Shown here piece by piece: positions 5,842 to 5,962 of a DNA stretch of 5,962 bases (positions within the stretch are counted from its first letter, which is position 1; every line of letters begins with the position of its first letter). The notes under the pieces were generated by a model, which was given only the letters and a program-made list of their open reading frames with translations, was not told the origin of the DNA and did not search any database. Origin of the DNA: Methylobacterium sp. (GTDB lineage Bacteria > Pseudomonadota > Alphaproteobacteria > Rhizobiales > Beijerinckiaceae). Both the position numbers and the translations under genes were made by a program. The stretch is from positions 1-5,962 of the forward strand of contig JAJKJG010000341.1 in NCBI GenBank assembly GCA_021154065.1. The letters run 5' to 3'.

Positions 5842-5867
5842 GCTGCCCTCACAGCATCGAGGGCAGC
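5842..5867. terminator. Strong hairpin between convergent genes, possible bidirectional terminator
   Basis: GCTGCCCTC (5842-5850) pairs perfectly over 9 bp with GAGGGCAGC (5859-5867) around an 8-nt loop. It starts 9 nt after the amine oxidase stop and covers the stop codon of the opposite gene. No T run follows on either strand, so it is not a classical intrinsic terminator. It may slow or stop polymerase in both directions or protect 3' ends. The pairing is seen; the role is inferred. Confidence 0.4.
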
Positions 5868-5962
5868 ACGCGGTCGGGCGGGCGGTGGCCGTCCATGAAG
5901 GTCTTGATGTTGACGATCACCTTCTCGCCCATGTCGACCCGGCCCTCGTGCGTCGCCGAGCC
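5849..5962 (-). CDS. D-2-hydroxyacid dehydrogenase, C-terminal fragment (cut by right edge)
   Basis: Only the last 37 residues are present, in frame from the edge to TGA 5849-5851. They read GSATHEGRVDMGEKVIVNIK and then TFMDGHRPPDRVLPSML. This matches the C-terminal end of the glyoxylate/hydroxypyruvate reductase-type 2-hydroxyacid dehydrogenases of alphaproteobacteria, where GSAT is followed by a helix, a V/I-N-x-x-F segment and a GxxPPDRV tail. Those enzymes reduce 2-oxoacids such as glyoxylate or hydroxypyruvate with NAD(P)H in the cytoplasm. The catalytic residues and Rossmann fold lie outside the window, so the exact substrate is open. The 3' end is 16 bp from the convergent amine oxidase stop. 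Confidence 0.8.
   Translation of the reverse strand, partial: GSATHEGRVDMGEKVIVNIKTFMDGHRPPDRVLPSML

Noticed and set aside
1..5962. CRISPR array, insertion-sequence ends, toxin-antitoxin pair or defence genes
   Set aside because: No regularly spaced long repeats, no transposase frames with terminal inverted repeats, and no matching protein motifs were seen on either strand.

Overview
The window looks like part of a GC-rich alphaproteobacterial chromosome, probably Hyphomicrobiales (Rhizobiales) or a relative. This rests on the protein types and base composition; I cannot name a genus. A tRNA-Leu gene at about 2473-2557 divides it into two unlike halves.

Left half (1-2472): the int-proximal end of an integrated element sitting at the 3' end of tRNA-Leu(CAG). 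Next to the tRNA is a 150-bp leader with short direct repeats, including hexamers spaced exactly 10 bp apart. Then, all on the minus strand, come a P4-type tyrosine integrase (1098-2319), an unrecognised gene with a predicted DNA-binding C-terminus (386-1055), a possible 25-residue ORF (249-326) and the start of a staphylococcal-nuclease-like gene (18-252). The integrase, the unknown gene and the nuclease each carry one apparent frameshift, in a GC-dinucleotide run or a G8 tract. The nuclease also loses its family sequence soon after its first catalytic motif. The element therefore looks decayed, or less likely mis-sequenced. The distal attachment site is not in the window.

Right half (2558-5962): compact, intact, higher-GC chromosomal genes. 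An NDUFA9-type atypical short-chain dehydrogenase (2707-3825, +) converges on, and overlaps by 78 bp, an EI24/CysZ-like membrane protein (3748-4488, -). That gene diverges across 72 bp from an FAD-dependent amine oxidase (4561-5832, +). The amine oxidase converges with the 3' end of a D-2-hydroxyacid dehydrogenase (5849-5962, -) across 16 bp, with a strong hairpin over the junction. These four genes do not form one pathway or operon.

I found no convincing new system. The items most worth a second look are the phased repeats beside the integrase, the G8-tract frameshift in the unknown gene, and the concentration of frameshifts on the island side of the tRNA.
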